Positions 50,285-60,880 are shown, counted from the stretch's first letter. The stretch: 64,000 nt of DNA from Pseudomonas viridiflava (GCF_900580675.1 NZ_UTBG01000147.1:26246-90245), one strand, 5' to 3'. The notes: generated from the letters alone by a model not told the origin. Made by a program: numbers and translations.

Positions 50285-51223
50285 TCACCCAACACACCTG
50301 AACCCGCCCGACAGCTTCTCCTTCAAAAACCCCACCAACGCACTCACCGATTTGGGCACATGCGGTGAATACGGCCGGATCAGGTAAATCTCATCGGCAA
50401 ACGCGCCCTTGAGCGTCCAGCCCTTGAGCACCTGCACCAGCTTGCCGCTGGCCAGGGCGGCATGTGCGCTGAAATCCGGGAGCAGGGCGATGCCCAAATG
50501 GTTGAGGGCAGAATCTCTTAAGGCTTCGCTGTTATTGGTGGCGAAACTGCCGGCGATGGGCACGGTGAGGCGCTCGAGGTGTTTGCTGCCCCGTTCGAAG
50601 GTCCACGCGGGCTGGTCGGTGCCGCGCGGGTAGAACAGGCAATTGTGGGCGGACAGGTCGCCGGGTTCGCGCGGTTCGCCGTGGCGTTGCAGGTAATCCC
50701 GGGTGGCGACCAGCACCGAGCCGGTGTCACACAGCTTCCACGCCACGTGGGTTTCCGGCACCTGGAAGCCGTGGCGCACCGCCAGGTCATAACCCTCGGC
50801 GGCCAGCGAACTCAAGGCGTCCGACACATCCAGCTGAATACGCACTTGCGGGTACCGCTGCAAAAACTCCGACAGGTGCGGCACCAGTTGCTGCCGGGCG
50901 AACGCTACCGGCGCGGTCAAGCGCACCAGGCCGCGAATCTCCCCGGCCGAGTCGCGCACCGACGAGAAGCTGCGCGCGATGTGTTCATAGGCGCTGCGTA
51001 CTTCGCGGGTCAACGACAACCCGGCATCGGTCAGGCGCACGCTGCGCGTGGTGCGCGTCACCAGGCGCGTGCCGGTGGCTTTTTCCAGGTCGGAAATACG
51101 CTGGCTGACCGCCGATTTACTCACGCCGAGGCGCGCGGCGGCGGCGGTGTAGGTGCCTTGTTCCTCCAGCACGGACAACCAGTGGATGTGGGTCCACAGG
51201 CCTTCGATCTCGGATTTTTCCAT
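50285..51223 (-). CDS. LysR-family regulator divergent from mmsA
   Basis: A 312-residue LysR protein of the CrgA/PA-type subgroup. The HTH is at residues about 14-65 (WLSVLEEQGTYTAAAARLGV, SKSAVSQRISDLEKATG) with a linker and substrate-binding domain (NHLGIALLPDFSA). It ends in a short Gly-rich tail. The 108-bp gap to mmsA suggests it controls that gene. No operator was picked out with confidence. Confidence 0.87.
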   Translation of the reverse strand: MEKSEIEGLWTHIHWLSVLEEQGTYTAAAARLGVSKSAVSQRISDLEKATGTRLVTRTTRSVRLTDAGLSLTREVRSAYEHIARSFSSVRDSAGEIRGLVRLTAPVAFARQQLVPHLSEFLQRYPQVRIQLDVSDALSSLAAEGYDLAVRHGFQVPETHVAWKLCDTGSVLVATRDYLQRHGEPREPGDLSAHNCLFYPRGTDQPAWTFERGSKHLERLTVPIAGSFATNNSEALRDSALNHLGIALLPDFSAHAALASGKLVQVLKGWTLKGAFADEIYLIRPYSPHVPKSVSALVGFLKEKLSGGFRCVG

Positions 51224-51331
51224 GGGGTTATTGTTCGCCTATGAGGACAATCAGTTCTGGATTCTGCTCTGGTTTGGAACAAACTGAAAGCCTATCGTGT
51301 GCCCATCGCAACCCACCTGGGATCTACTGCC

Positions 51332-52831
51332 ATGACCACAACAATCGAGCATTACATCAACGACCAGCGCGTGAGCCGCGATGATCGCTATCAGGACGTC
51401 TACAACCCGGCCACCGGCGAAGTCACCGGGCGCGTTGCGCTGGCCAGCCGCCAGACCGTGTCCGAAGCCGTCGCCGCTGCCCAGGCCGCCTTCGCCGGTT
51501 GGGCCGACACACCGCCCATCCGCCGCGCCCGCGTGTTGTTCGAATACCTGCACCTGCTGCGTGAACGCAAGGACGACCTGGCGCGCATCATCGTCGCCGA
51601 GCACGGCAAGGTCTTCACCGACGCCCAGGGCGAAGTCGACCGTGGCATCGACATCCTGGAATTCGCCTGCGGCATTCCCAACCTGCTCAAGGGCGAGCAT
51701 TCCGACCAGGTCTCGCGCGGCATGGACAACTGGACAATGCGCCAGCCGCTGGGCGTGGTGGCCGGCGTGACGCCGTTCAACTTCCCGGTAATGGTGCCGA
51801 TGTGGATGTACCCGATCGCCATTGCGGCGGGCAACACTTTCATCCTCAAGCCAAGCCCGACCGACCCGAGCGCTTCGCTGTTCATGGCCGAGCTGCTGCG
51901 GGAAGCCGGCCTGCCCAAAGGCGTGTTCAACGTGGTGCAGGGCGACAAGGAATCGGTGGACGCGCTGATCGAACACCCGGACGTCAAGGCCGTGAGCTTC
52001 GTCGGTTCCACGCCGATTGCCCAGTACATCTACGAAACCGGCGCGCGCAACGGCAAGCGCGTGCAAGGCCTGGGCGGCGCGAAAAACCACATGGTGGTGA
52101 TGCCCGACGCTGACATCGAAAAAACCGTCGATGCCTTGATGGGCGCGGCCTACGGCAGTGCCGGCGAACGCTGCATGGCGATCTCGGTGGCGGTGCTGGT
52201 GGGCGATGTCGGTGACAAAGTCATCGCTGCCCTGACCGAGCGTGCAAAGACGTTGCGCATCACCGATGGCCGCGACTTGAAGGCCGAGATGGGCCCCATT
52301 GTTTCGCGTGCTGCGCTGGAACGCATCAGCGGTTACATCGAACAAGGCGTGCACGCCGGCGCGCAACTGCTGCTCGACGGCCGCGACTATGTACCTACCG
52401 AAGCGGGCCTGGAAAACGGCTTCTGGCTCGGCGCGACCTTGTTCGACCACGTGACCAAAGAAATGAGCATTTACCGCGAAGAAATCTTCGGCCCGGTGCT
52501 GGCATGCGTGCGGGTGAATGACTTCGGCGAAGCGATCAAACTGGTCAACGATCACGAATTCGGCAACGGCGTCAGCTGCTTCACCCGCGACGGCAACATC
52601 GCCCGCGAGTTTGCACGGCGCATCGAAGTGGGCATGGTCGGCATCAACGTGCCGATCCCGGTGCCGATGGCCTGGCATGGTTTTGGCGGCTGGAAGAAGA
52701 GCCTGTTTGGCGACATGCACGCCTACGGCACCGAGGGGGTGCGCTTCTACACCAAGCAGAAGTCGATCATGCAAAGGTGGTCGGAAAGCATCGAGCAGGG
52801 CGCGGAATTTGCGATGCCGGTGTCCAAATAA
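51332..52831 (+). CDS. mmsA: CoA-acylating methylmalonate-semialdehyde dehydrogenase
   Basis: A 499-residue aldehyde dehydrogenase that converts (methyl)malonate semialdehyde to propionyl- or acetyl-CoA in valine and inositol breakdown. Motifs are [37 protein letters not shown] (NAD loop), [16 protein letters not shown] and [14 protein letters not shown] with the catalytic Cys. The ATG at 51332 ([11 protein letters not shown]) matches the family; a GTG 11 codons upstream is the alternative. No mmsB or mmsR follows, so the gene is solitary except for the LysR. Confidence 0.93.
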   Translation: MTTTIEHYINDQRVSRDDRYQDVYNPATGEVTGRVALASRQTVSEAVAAAQAAFAGWADTPPIRRARVLFEYLHLLRERKDDLARIIVAEHGKVFTDAQGEVDRGIDILEFACGIPNLLKGEHSDQVSRGMDNWTMRQPLGVVAGVTPFNFPVMVPMWMYPIAIAAGNTFILKPSPTDPSASLFMAELLREAGLPKGVFNVVQGDKESVDALIEHPDVKAVSFVGSTPIAQYIYETGARNGKRVQGLGGAKNHMVVMPDADIEKTVDALMGAAYGSAGERCMAISVAVLVGDVGDKVIAALTERAKTLRITDGRDLKAEMGPIVSRAALERISGYIEQGVHAGAQLLLDGRDYVPTEAGLENGFWLGATLFDHVTKEMSIYREEIFGPVLACVRVNDFGEAIKLVNDHEFGNGVSCFTRDGNIAREFARRIEVGMVGINVPIPVPMAWHGFGGWKKSLFGDMHAYGTEGVRFYTKQKSIMQRWSESIEQGAEFAMPVSK

Positions 52832-52854
52832 CGCAAGGCTGTAGGTGGTCCAAC

Positions 52855-52942
52855 TGTGGGAGCGGGCTTGCTCGCGAAAGCGGTGTATCAGTGATGAATG
52901 TATCGACTGACACTCCGCCTTCGCGAGCAAGCCCGCTCCCAC
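52855..52942. repeat. REP pair of the GTGGGAGCGGGCTTGCTCGCG type
   Basis: GTGGGAGCGGGCTTGCTCGC and its complement GCGAGCAAGCCCGCTCCCAC lie on either side of a 46-bp spacer. This is the commonest fluorescent-pseudomonad REP form. Confidence 0.85.
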
Positions 52943-53080
52943 ATTTTTTTCACTTTTATTCAGGCAGTTGCTTTCTGCCAAGGGGGAGACGCACTGACTT
53001 GCCTTGCTCTGCGTAGAGGAACTTGGCACGCTCATTCCGTGAGCGAACACAGTCAAGATCATCAATAAGGAAATGCTACG

Positions 53081-53824
53081 TTGAGCTGGGGAAAAATCGG
53101 AACATTCTTAGTGGCCTTGCCACCGGCCTTGCTGGCCATCATGACCCTTTACACGATGTTCATTGACCGCAATAAACTGGAGGCCGACCTGTCCTACCAG
53201 TACGCGAGTGCGCCACGCCTGTTCACTGATCGCTTTCGTGGGGTCACGGACAGCCTCGATTACAACCGTCTGTATGACAACATCAAGAACATCGGCAACG
53301 GTGCGCTCAGCCATGAACAGATCAATCAGTTGGTTGACCTTAACCAGGCGCCTTACCGGGCCTTGTTCGATGCGCCGTTTGGAGGAGGGCCCGAGAAATA
53401 CCCGGTGAGGTTATTGATCGAGCTTAGGAACACCGGCAACAAGGTCATCAAGGACGTGCATATCAAGCTGCCGGCGAAGGGGGTGGTGCAGATCAGGGAT
53501 GACTCAGGTGTCGACTCGATCAAGCAGGAGTTGATGAGTAGCATCGAGATTCCGGCGATCGTGCAAAACGGCGAGTACATGATCTGGGTTAATTTTGCCG
53601 GGGACCTGGAGACGCTCAAGGGGCAGGAGGTAAACATCGGTTACAGCGATGGTGTGGCCAAGGTACGCGTGTCTCAGGAGGTCATTGGGTTGGAAGCATC
53701 CATGGCCAGGTATGGGATTTTATGGGTGGTTGGGCTGTTGACGCTTTTTTACCTGTATGCGGTGATCGTCTATCTTCTGCTACCGGCCTTTAGAGAGGTG
53801 GAGGCCAAACCGACGCAGAGTTGA
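53081..53824 (+). CDS. Hypothetical membrane-anchored protein
   Basis: A 247-residue protein that I do not recognise. It has an N-terminal helix (IGTFLVALPPALLAIMTLYTM), a large extracytoplasmic or cytoplasmic middle domain with beta-rich segments (YPVRLLIELRNTGNKVIKDV), and a C-terminal helix (YGILWVVGLLTLFYLYAVIV). The start is a TTG at 53081 with AAGGAAA 8 nt upstream. It stands alone, after a REP. Confidence 0.65.
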   Translation: MSWGKIGTFLVALPPALLAIMTLYTMFIDRNKLEADLSYQYASAPRLFTDRFRGVTDSLDYNRLYDNIKNIGNGALSHEQINQLVDLNQAPYRALFDAPFGGGPEKYPVRLLIELRNTGNKVIKDVHIKLPAKGVVQIRDDSGVDSIKQELMSSIEIPAIVQNGEYMIWVNFAGDLETLKGQEVNIGYSDGVAKVRVSQEVIGLEASMARYGILWVVGLLTLFYLYAVIVYLLLPAFREVEAKPTQS

Positions 53825-53857
53825 AGGCGGGCATTGATGGCCTCCCGCGACATGCGC

Positions 53858-53888
53858 GTGGGAGGAAGCATGCTTGCCCCCTCCCACA
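53858..53888. repeat. Short REP palindrome
   Basis: GTGGGAGG ... CCTCCCAC encloses AAGCATGCTTGCCC, between convergent genes. It is a truncated or compact REP. Confidence 0.6.
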
Positions 53889-53891
53889 TTT

Positions 53892-54182
53892 TCAACCCTG
53901 TTTCATGCACTCGATGGAGCGGTCCACCGTGGTTCTGGCGATCTCCAGCAAGTGCCACACCGCCAGGACCTTTGCCCGTTCGGGGTGGGTCAGCGTGTCA
54001 CCACAATCGAGCGCCGTGGCTGAGGCACTGTCGAGCAAACTGGCGGTGTAGAGCAAGGCGTCTTCGAAGCTCAGGTCTTCGATTTGAACACCCTTGGGGG
54101 GCAGGTAATGGTCGATGGCGCGGTTGAAGGCGGCGCGGTCTTTGGCTGAACTGCGGGGTGGGTCGGGGACGACTTTGTTCAT
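53892..54182 (-). CDS. DUF6124-family small protein
   Basis: A 96-residue protein of a pseudomonad family. It carries FNRAIDHYLPPKGVQIEDLS, FEDALLYTASLLDSASATAL and a helical C-terminus with IARTTVDRSIECM. Members of this family are often in several copies per genome and of unknown function. The ATG is preceded by CAGGAACTACACC and by a long structured leader at 54215-54370. Confidence 0.75.
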   Translation of the reverse strand: MNKVVPDPPRSSAKDRAAFNRAIDHYLPPKGVQIEDLSFEDALLYTASLLDSASATALDCGDTLTHPERAKVLAVWHLLEIARTTVDRSIECMKQG

Positions 54183-54214
54183 GGTGTAGTTCCTGTCTGA
54201 TCAAGGAGCCGACA

Positions 54215-54370
54215 CGCTTTGCGACTAAACGAAGGTGGCGGCTGTACGCAGGTTAGTCGACCGGTCAGAACAGGAACCCGGCGCGCCCGGGGGCGCCCTG
54301 CGCACAGCCACCATAAAGCTTCATGGGACACGTGCGCCTGTTCTGAATCCGGGCGACTAAACCCGATCAC
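54215..54370 (-). ncRNA. Structured leader upstream of the DUF6124 gene (candidate cis-element)
   Basis: On the minus strand, upstream of the gene, several complementary blocks nest: CAGAACAGG and CCTGTTCTG (54264-54344 span), GGTGGCTGTGCGCAGG facing CCTGCGTACAGCCGCCACC, and GTTTAGTCGC repeated at both ends with GACTAAC between. The GC-rich centre GGCGCCCCCGGGCGCGCC is self-complementary. This suggests a folded RNA leader or an imperfect repeat element. Assignment as cis-regulatory is inference. Confidence 0.45.
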
Positions 54371-54700
54371 TGATGAGCAGTGACGGACCGCAGACTAGCC
54401 AGCGATTCCAACAGGCACAAGGCGGCAGGGATTGTCTAGGAAAGGTCCTGCAATTAAAAGCGAGACGCCTTGCTGGCCCTTTACAAACCATGACAAAAGG
54501 CCAGCTCCTACAGATTGTTTCTGATCGAATGTTGACGGCGTATCAAATCTCGAATACTGTACATAAACACAGTGTTTAAGTGCTGATCAACCTATCTCAG
54601 GCATCTCCAGCCACGCCAAACACCGTGTGTAAGTTAACGGATTAACTTAAAGGCACAGGCTCGCGCTATCGAGTCGTTTTAGATCAAAGAGAGGGAACTC
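54371..54700. other. Gap upstream of the pectate lyase gene
   Basis: 330 bp with no supported gene; a 68-residue frame at 54373-54579 lacks recognisable features. The promoter of the lyase must be here; ACTGTACATAAACACAGTG near 54556 is a weak dyad. Confidence 0.4.
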
Positions 54701-55639
54701 ATGTCGTATCCAGACAGCAAACTCACCGGCTTGACCGGTTTCGCCCTTGCGGCAAAAGTCACCGGCGGCTGGTCGGGCCCGGTGGTCAGTATCACCACGC
54801 TCGATCAACTCAAGGCCAATATTGGCGACACCACCCCTCGGGTGCTGGTGATCAACAGCAATATCTCGGCCTCGGCGTTGACCAAAGTCAACATGGGCGC
54901 CAACAAGACCCTGATCGGCTCTTTCCAGAACCGTACCCTGGAGAATATTCACCTGCGTGCCACGGCGCAGTCGCAGAACATTATTCTGCAGAACATTATC
55001 TTCAAGCACTCGGCAAGTATTAAGGCCAATGACGATATTCAGGTGTACCTGAACTACGGCAGTAAATACTGGATCGACCATTGCTCGTTTGTCGGCCACA
55101 CCTGGTCTACTACCGATGGCAGTGAAGACAAACTGGTGTATATCGGTGAAAAGGCCGACTACGCCACCATCAGCAACTGCTTCTTCGGCAACCACAAGTA
55201 CGGGCTGATCTTCGGTCACCCGGCCGATGACAATAAAGCAGAGTTCAATGGTTACCCGCGCCTTACACTCTGCCATAACCGCTTCGACAACATGGAAGTG
55301 CGCGCGCCGGGTTTGATGCGTTACGGTTATTTCCACGTGTACAACAACTACGTGAATAACTTCCACTTGGGTTTCACCCTGGCGCAGAATGCCAATATCC
55401 TGTCTGAAAGTAATTACTTCGGCGAGGGCAGCCAGAATAACGGCATGTTGGACGATAAAGGCACCGGTACTTTCACCGATACCAACAGTGTGCCTGCGAT
55501 CACCAATCAAAAGTCCCCCAAGGCCCAGTGGACGGCGCGTTCCAACTACAACTACACCTTGAAAACCGCGGCTCAGACCAAGGACTTCACGCAAAAGAAC
55601 GCTGGGGCTCAGGCTGTAGCGCTGGTGTTTGGTAGTTGA
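54701..55639 (+). CDS. Pectate lyase family protein (PL1-like)
   Basis: A 312-residue right-handed beta-helix protein that should cleave polygalacturonate by beta-elimination. Family signs are the SKYWIDHCSFVGHTW strand (vWIDH motif), the DGSEDKLVYIGEKADYATIS segment and the catalytic-Arg region VRAPGLMRYGYFHVYNNYV. No signal peptide is present (MSYPDSKLTGLTGFALA), which is unusual for a pectinase. GAGGGAA precedes the ATG. It is followed by a 251-bp gap and then levansucrase. Confidence 0.85.
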   Translation: MSYPDSKLTGLTGFALAAKVTGGWSGPVVSITTLDQLKANIGDTTPRVLVINSNISASALTKVNMGANKTLIGSFQNRTLENIHLRATAQSQNIILQNIIFKHSASIKANDDIQVYLNYGSKYWIDHCSFVGHTWSTTDGSEDKLVYIGEKADYATISNCFFGNHKYGLIFGHPADDNKAEFNGYPRLTLCHNRFDNMEVRAPGLMRYGYFHVYNNYVNNFHLGFTLAQNANILSESNYFGEGSQNNGMLDDKGTGTFTDTNSVPAITNQKSPKAQWTARSNYNYTLKTAAQTKDFTQKNAGAQAVALVFGS

Positions 55640-55675
55640 TTAGCTAGCTTTCTATTGATCTGTCATTGATGAAGA

Positions 55676-55719
55676 GTGCCACTGTATTTATATCAAGGAT
55701 ATAAATACAGTGGTGGCAC
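55676..55719. terminator. Long AT-rich hairpin after the pectate lyase gene
   Basis: CCACTGTATTTATATC pairs perfectly with GATATAAATACAGTGG over 16 bp with an AAG loop. An outer GTG/CAC extends it across a 3-nt bulge. No T-run follows. It could end the lyase transcript or be an operator for levansucrase. Confidence 0.5.
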
Positions 55720-55890
55720 TTGTGACTTAAATAATTCTTCATGTCGTGATCAATAGCCTTCCATGTTAAACCTTGTTTTGCACGTGTAGAGCCAACTATG
55801 GCTCGCTCTTTTCAGCGGCAACCCAGTTGCCGGCTGTCAGTGTTATTTAATCTTCGCTTGTCACTAAAGCGTCAGTAAAAGGACATCATC

Positions 55891-57138
55891 ATGAAACCTG
55901 CGAATCACACACCCACTCGCTGGACCCGGGCCGATGCGCTGAAAGTTAATGAAAATGACCCGACGACTACACAGCCGTTAGTAAGCCCTGACTTTCCTGT
56001 CATGAGTGACACCGTGTTTATTTGGGACACCATGCCATTGCGTGAACTGGATGGCACGGTGGTATCGGTCGATGGTTGGTCGGTTATCTTCACCTTGACT
56101 GCAGACCGTCGCCCGCATGATCCACAATTCATCAATGCCGATGGCCGTTACGACATCAAGCGTGATTGGGAAGACCGCCACGGCCACGCGCGCATTTGCT
56201 ACTGGTACTCGCGCACCGGCAAGGACTGGATCTTCGGTGGCCGCGTGATGGCCGAAGGCGTTTCGCCGACCACCCGTGAATGGGCAGGCACGCCGATCCT
56301 GATCAACAACAACGGCGATATCGACCTGTATTACACCTGCGTCACGCCGGGCGCCACGATCGCCAAAGTCAGGGGGCGGGTGGTCACGTCGGACAGCGGC
56401 GTTACGCTGGAAGGCTTCACTGACGTCAAGTCGCTGTTCGAGGCTGACGGCACGTATTACCAGACCGAAGCGCAGAACTCCACGTGGAACTTTCGCGACC
56501 CCAGCCCGTTTATCGACCCAAAGGACGGCAAGTTGTACATGGTGTTTGAAGGCAATGTCGCGGGCGAGCGTGGCACTCACGAGGTAGGCCCGGATGAACT
56601 CGGCCTGGTCCCGCCCGGCCACGAAGACGTCGGCGGTGCGCGGTACCAGGTCGGTTGCATCGGCATTGCCGTGGCCAAGGACCTCAGCGGTGACGAATGG
56701 GAAATCCTGCCGCCCCTGGTAACGGCGGTTGGGGTGAACGACCAGACCGAACGCCCGCATTATGTGTTCCAGAACAACACGTATTACCTGTTCACCATCA
56801 GTCACAAGTTCACCTACGCCGACGGCGTGACCGGGCCGGATGGCGTCTATGGGTTTGTGAGCGAACATCTGTTTGGGCCGTATACGCCAATGAACGGCTC
56901 GGGGTTGGTGCTGGGCAACCCACCGTCGCAGCCGTTCCAGACCTATTCCCATTGCGTGATGCCCAACGGCCTGGTCACGTCGTTTATCGACAGCGTGCCC
57001 ACCTCGGGCGATGACTACCGTATCGGCGGCACCGAGGCGCCAACCGTGAGAATTGTGTTGAAGGGTGACCGTTCGTTTGTGCAGGAGGCCTACGATTACG
57101 GTTACATTCCGGCGATGCGCGATGTTGTGCTGAGTTAA
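55891..57138 (+). CDS. lsc: Levansucrase (GH68)
   Basis: A 415-residue enzyme that splits sucrose and polymerises fructose to levan. GH68 features are [13 protein letters not shown] (nucleophile Asp), [13 protein letters not shown] (RDP motif with the transition-state Asp), [14 protein letters not shown] and [15 protein letters not shown] (acid/base Glu within DQTERPH). As in pseudomonad Lsc, there is no N-terminal signal peptide; secretion is by an unresolved route. AAGGAC precedes the ATG and a strong terminator follows. Confidence 0.95.
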   Translation: MKPANHTPTRWTRADALKVNENDPTTTQPLVSPDFPVMSDTVFIWDTMPLRELDGTVVSVDGWSVIFTLTADRRPHDPQFINADGRYDIKRDWEDRHGHARICYWYSRTGKDWIFGGRVMAEGVSPTTREWAGTPILINNNGDIDLYYTCVTPGATIAKVRGRVVTSDSGVTLEGFTDVKSLFEADGTYYQTEAQNSTWNFRDPSPFIDPKDGKLYMVFEGNVAGERGTHEVGPDELGLVPPGHEDVGGARYQVGCIGIAVAKDLSGDEWEILPPLVTAVGVNDQTERPHYVFQNNTYYLFTISHKFTYADGVTGPDGVYGFVSEHLFGPYTPMNGSGLVLGNPPSQPFQTYSHCVMPNGLVTSFIDSVPTSGDDYRIGGTEAPTVRIVLKGDRSFVQEAYDYGYIPAMRDVVLS

Positions 57139-57154
57139 TAGACCGGCCAAAAAG

Positions 57155-57182
57155 AAGCCACTCTTTCGAGTGGCTTTTTTTT
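57155..57182 (+). terminator. Terminator after levansucrase
   Basis: AAGCCACTC-TTTC-GAGTGGCTT is followed by a run of T. It is also close to the convergent xylH stop. Confidence 0.88.
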
Positions 57183-57191
57183 GGCTGTGAT

Positions 57192-58328
57192 TCAGCGCCG
57201 CCCCGCCCGCGTACTCACATCCACCCACACCGCCAGCACCAGAATGCTGCCCTTCACGATCATCTGCCAGTAGCTGTCCACGTCGAGCATCGACATGCCG
57301 TTATCCAGGCTGGTAATCACCAATGCCCCAAGCAGCGCGCCATACACCGTGCCCGAGCCGCCGCGCATGGAGGTGCCGCCGATAAAACAGGCGGCGATGG
57401 CGTCCAGTTCGCCCATGTTGCCCGCCGAGGGTGAACCCGCCGCGAGGCGCGCGGTGTTGACCAGGCCGGCGAGGGCGCACATCACGCCCATGATGCCGAA
57501 GATCCACAGTTTAACCGCCTGCACGTTGATGCCCGACAGCCGCGTGGCTTCCATATTGCTGCCCACCGCATACACGCGGCGGCCGAATACGGTCTGGCTG
57601 GTGACGTAGCTGAACACGCCGAGCAGCACCAGCAACAGCAACACCGGTACGGGAATGCCGTCGTAGCTGTTGAGGGTGGTGACGAAGCCTGCGAGTACCG
57701 CGCCGATCACCGCCACGCGCAGCACTTCACGCATCAGGGAATGCGCGGCCAGGCCATGCAAGGCGCGGTTGCGGCGCTGTCTCCAGGTGAGGAACAGGGT
57801 CAGGGCAAACAGCAATACCCCAAGGGCGATGCCCACGCTGTGCGGCAAATACCCCTGGCCCACATACACCAGCGACGGCGACACCGGCGCGATGGTGGTG
57901 CCGCCGGTAATCCCCAGCAGAATCCCGCGAAACGCCAGCATGCCACCCAGACCGACGATAAACGACGGGATGCGCAGGTAGGCGGTCATGTAGCCGTTGG
58001 CCAGGCCTATCAGCAGACCGCACAGCGCGACCAGGCTTACGTTGGCCAGTAACGGAATGTGATAGACCACGTCCAGAATCGCCGCCAGGCCACCGAGCAA
58101 CCCGAGCAATGAGCCGACCGACAAATCAATCTCGCCGCTGATGATCACCAGCACCATGCCGCAGGCCAGAATCCCGGTGATCGACATCTGCCGCAGCAGG
58201 TTCGACAGGTTGCGCGGCGTGACAAAACCGCCCTCGGTCTGCCAGCTGAAAAACAGCCAGATAAACGCCACGGCGATCACCAGGGCGAGCATTTTGTAGC
58301 GGGTAAACAGCTGTTTGACCTGATTCAT
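57192..58328 (-). CDS. xylH: D-xylose ABC transporter permease XylH
   Basis: A 378-residue inner-membrane permease with about 10 helices. It shows ILACGMVLVIISGEIDLSVGSLLGL (the family's first signature) and IAACFIGGTSMRGGSGTVYGALLGALVI near the C-terminus. It adjoins xylG, whose stop precedes its ATG directly. It forms the membrane channel of the XylFGH importer and is the last gene of the leftward operon. Confidence 0.93.
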   Translation of the reverse strand: MNQVKQLFTRYKMLALVIAVAFIWLFFSWQTEGGFVTPRNLSNLLRQMSITGILACGMVLVIISGEIDLSVGSLLGLLGGLAAILDVVYHIPLLANVSLVALCGLLIGLANGYMTAYLRIPSFIVGLGGMLAFRGILLGITGGTTIAPVSPSLVYVGQGYLPHSVGIALGVLLFALTLFLTWRQRRNRALHGLAAHSLMREVLRVAVIGAVLAGFVTTLNSYDGIPVPVLLLLVLLGVFSYVTSQTVFGRRVYAVGSNMEATRLSGINVQAVKLWIFGIMGVMCALAGLVNTARLAAGSPSAGNMGELDAIAACFIGGTSMRGGSGTVYGALLGALVITSLDNGMSMLDVDSYWQMIVKGSILVLAVWVDVSTRAGRR

Positions 58329-59882
58329 CTACGCGGTCTTCCGATCATTATTGTTTTGGCTGAGCGCGGCGGCGAGCACCTGTTCCTGGGTGAGCCCCTC
58401 GTTGATGAAGTCACCGCGCAGCTGGCCGTCGCCGATCACCAGCACGCGGTTCGACACGCCCAGCACCTCGGCCAGCTCGGAGGAGACCATGATGATCGCC
58501 ACACCTTCGGCCGCCAGCGCGCCCATCAGTTTGTAGATTTCATACTTGGCGCCCACATCCACCCCGCGCGTGGGCTCGTCGAGGATCAGCACCTTGGGCT
58601 TGGCCATGAGCATTTTCGCCAACACGGCCTTTTGCTGATTGCCGCCGGACAGGCTGGTGATCGGCAGGAACGGGCTGGCGGTCTTGAGGTGCATGCGTGC
58701 GATTTGCTGGTCGATGCTGCCCAACTCGGCTTCGGCGTCGATGCGGGTCAGGTGCGCGTAGGTGTCGAGCACCGCCAGGGTGATGTTCTGGCCCACGCCC
58801 AGGTCGGGAATGATGCCTTGGCGCTTGCGGTCCTCGGGCACCATGCACAGCCCGGCGCGAATCGATTTGAGCGGCGTGCGCGTGTCGATCACCTGGCCGT
58901 CCAGCCACACTTCGCAGCTGTAGCGGCCGGGGTAGGCGCCAAACAGCGCCGACACCAGCTCGGTGCGCCCGGCGCCCACCAGCCCGGCGATGCCGAGGAT
59001 TTCGCCGCGCCTTAGCACAAACGAAATATCGTCCACGCGTTTGCGCTTGGGGTTGTCGACGTCGTAGCAGGTGACGTTGCGCGCCTCGAAAATCACCTCG
59101 CCCACGTCATGCGGTTCGGTGGGGTAGAGGTTGCTCATCTCGCGGCCGACCATTTGCGTGATGATTTGCGGGATGTCCATGTCGGCCATGGCGGTGGTCG
59201 CGATGTGCTTGCCGTCGCGGATCACCGCAATGGTGTCGCACACCGCCGCCACTTCATCGAGTTTGTGCGAGATGTACACGCAGGCCACGCCCTTGGCCTT
59301 GAGGCCGCGGATGATGTCGAGCAGCACCTCGATTTCCGAGCGAGTCAGGGCCGACGAGGGCTCGTCGAGAATCAACAGGCGCGCCTGTTTGTTCAGGGCC
59401 TTGGCGATTTCCACCAGTTGCTGGTAGCCGCCGCCGTACTGCGATACCGGCAGCGCCACGTTCATGTCCGGCACCTTGAGTTCGCGCATCAGTGCTTCGG
59501 CACGGTGCAGCATTGCCGGGTAGTTCATGCGCCCGCCGGGCAGGGTCAGTTCGTGGCCCATGAAGATGTTTTCGGCCACCGACAGGTCGGGCACCAGGGT
59601 CAGTTCCTGGTGGATGATGACGATGCCGGCAGCCTCGGTTTCGCTGATCGACTGGGCTCTGAGCGGTTGCCCGTCCCAGAGGATTTCGCCGTCCCAGGTG
59701 CCGTGCGGATAGACCGCCGAGAGCACCTTCATCAGGGTTGATTTACCGGCACCGTTCTCGCCGCACAGGCCCACGCATTCACCGGGCCGCACCTTGATGT
59801 CGATGCCGTTCAGGGCGTTGACACCGCCAAAGCTTTTGACGATGCCGTTCATTTGCAACAGGTAGTCGGCCATGGCGGTCAC
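58329..59882 (-). CDS. xylG: D-xylose ABC transporter ATP-binding protein XylG
   Basis: A 517-residue protein with two fused ATPase domains. The first has Walker [15 protein letters not shown] and Walker [14 protein letters not shown]. The second has [16 protein letters not shown] (degenerate Walker A), [16 protein letters not shown] and [15 protein letters not shown]. This layout is standard for sugar importers. The listed start is a GTG that overlaps the xylF stop (GTGA); an ATG three codons later ([10 protein letters not shown]) fits XylG homologues equally well. Confidence 0.93.
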   Translation of the reverse strand: MTAMADYLLQMNGIVKSFGGVNALNGIDIKVRPGECVGLCGENGAGKSTLMKVLSAVYPHGTWDGEILWDGQPLRAQSISETEAAGIVIIHQELTLVPDLSVAENIFMGHELTLPGGRMNYPAMLHRAEALMRELKVPDMNVALPVSQYGGGYQQLVEIAKALNKQARLLILDEPSSALTRSEIEVLLDIIRGLKAKGVACVYISHKLDEVAAVCDTIAVIRDGKHIATTAMADMDIPQIITQMVGREMSNLYPTEPHDVGEVIFEARNVTCYDVDNPKRKRVDDISFVLRRGEILGIAGLVGAGRTELVSALFGAYPGRYSCEVWLDGQVIDTRTPLKSIRAGLCMVPEDRKRQGIIPDLGVGQNITLAVLDTYAHLTRIDAEAELGSIDQQIARMHLKTASPFLPITSLSGGNQQKAVLAKMLMAKPKVLILDEPTRGVDVGAKYEIYKLMGALAAEGVAIIMVSSELAEVLGVSNRVLVIGDGQLRGDFINEGLTQEQVLAAALSQNNNDRKTA

Positions 59883-60880
59883 TGCCCGGCAATCTGCTCT
59901 TTGGTGTAGAACCCGTCCTTCTCAAGCAGGTCGATATTCGCCTTGGTCAGCGGGGTCGGGGTGAGCAGGATGGTGTCGACCTTTTTGCTGCCGTTGTCGT
60001 ACTGCGAGCTGTAGGTGGGTTTCTCGTTACGCGCCAGTTGCACCGAGAGCTTGGCGGCTTCGGTGGCGATCAGCTTGAGCGGTTTGTACACGGTCATGGT
60101 CTGGGTGCCGTCGATCACGCGCTTCACGGCGGCGAGGTCGGCATCCTGGCCGGAGATCGGCACCTTGCCTGCGAGTTTCTGCGCGGCCAGGGCCTGGATC
60201 GCGCCGCCGGCAGTGGCGTCGTTGGAAGCGACGATGGCGTCGATCTTGTTGTCGTTTCGGGTCAGCGCGTTTTCGACGATGCTCAGGGCTTCGGTCGGGT
60301 TCCATTCCTTGACCCATTGCTGGCCGACAATCTTGATGTCGCCCTTGTCGATGGACGGTTGCAGCACTTTCATCTGGCCTTCGCGCAGGACCTTGGCGTT
60401 GTTGTCGGTAGGCGCGCCGCCGAGCAGGAAGTAGTTGCCTTTGGGCGCCGCTTGCAGCACGCCGTTGGCCTGCATTTCGCCGACTTTTTCGTTATCGAAG
60501 GAGATGTAGGCGTCGATGTCGGCGTTGAGGATCAGGCGGTCATAGGAGACAACTTTGATCCCGGCCTTCTTGGCTTCGGCGACAGCGTTGGTCAGCACGG
60601 TGGCGTTGAACGGCACGATGACGATCACGTCGACGCCTCGGGAGATGAGGTTTTCGATCTGGGAAATCTGCTTCTGCTCGTTGGCATCGGCCGATTGCAC
60701 GAAGACTTTGGCATCGAGTTTTTCGGCGGCGGCGACGAAGTAGTCGCGGTCGCGGGACCAGCGTTCCAGGCGCAGGTCGTCGATGGAGAAACCGATTTTC
60801 GGGTGGGCGGAATCGGCCATCACCGGCAGGGCGAGCAGGGCCAGGGCAGAGGCGAGCAGGGTACGTTTGAATGACTTCAT
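59879..60880 (-). CDS. xylF: D-xylose-binding periplasmic protein XylF
   Basis: A 333-residue solute-binding protein. The signal peptide is [20 protein letters not shown]. The mature part begins [20 protein letters not shown] and contains [40 protein letters not shown] and [20 protein letters not shown], all characteristic of XylF. The ATG at 60880 has AAGGAC 8 nt upstream. It is the first gene of xylFGH, downstream of xylA but separated by a REP cluster. Confidence 0.95.
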   Translation of the reverse strand: MKSFKRTLLASALALLALPVMADSAHPKIGFSIDDLRLERWSRDRDYFVAAAEKLDAKVFVQSADANEQKQISQIENLISRGVDVIVIVPFNATVLTNAVAEAKKAGIKVVSYDRLILNADIDAYISFDNEKVGEMQANGVLQAAPKGNYFLLGGAPTDNNAKVLREGQMKVLQPSIDKGDIKIVGQQWVKEWNPTEALSIVENALTRNDNKIDAIVASNDATAGGAIQALAAQKLAGKVPISGQDADLAAVKRVIDGTQTMTVYKPLKLIATEAAKLSVQLARNEKPTYSSQYDNGSKKVDTILLTPTPLTKANIDLLEKDGFYTKEQIAGQ

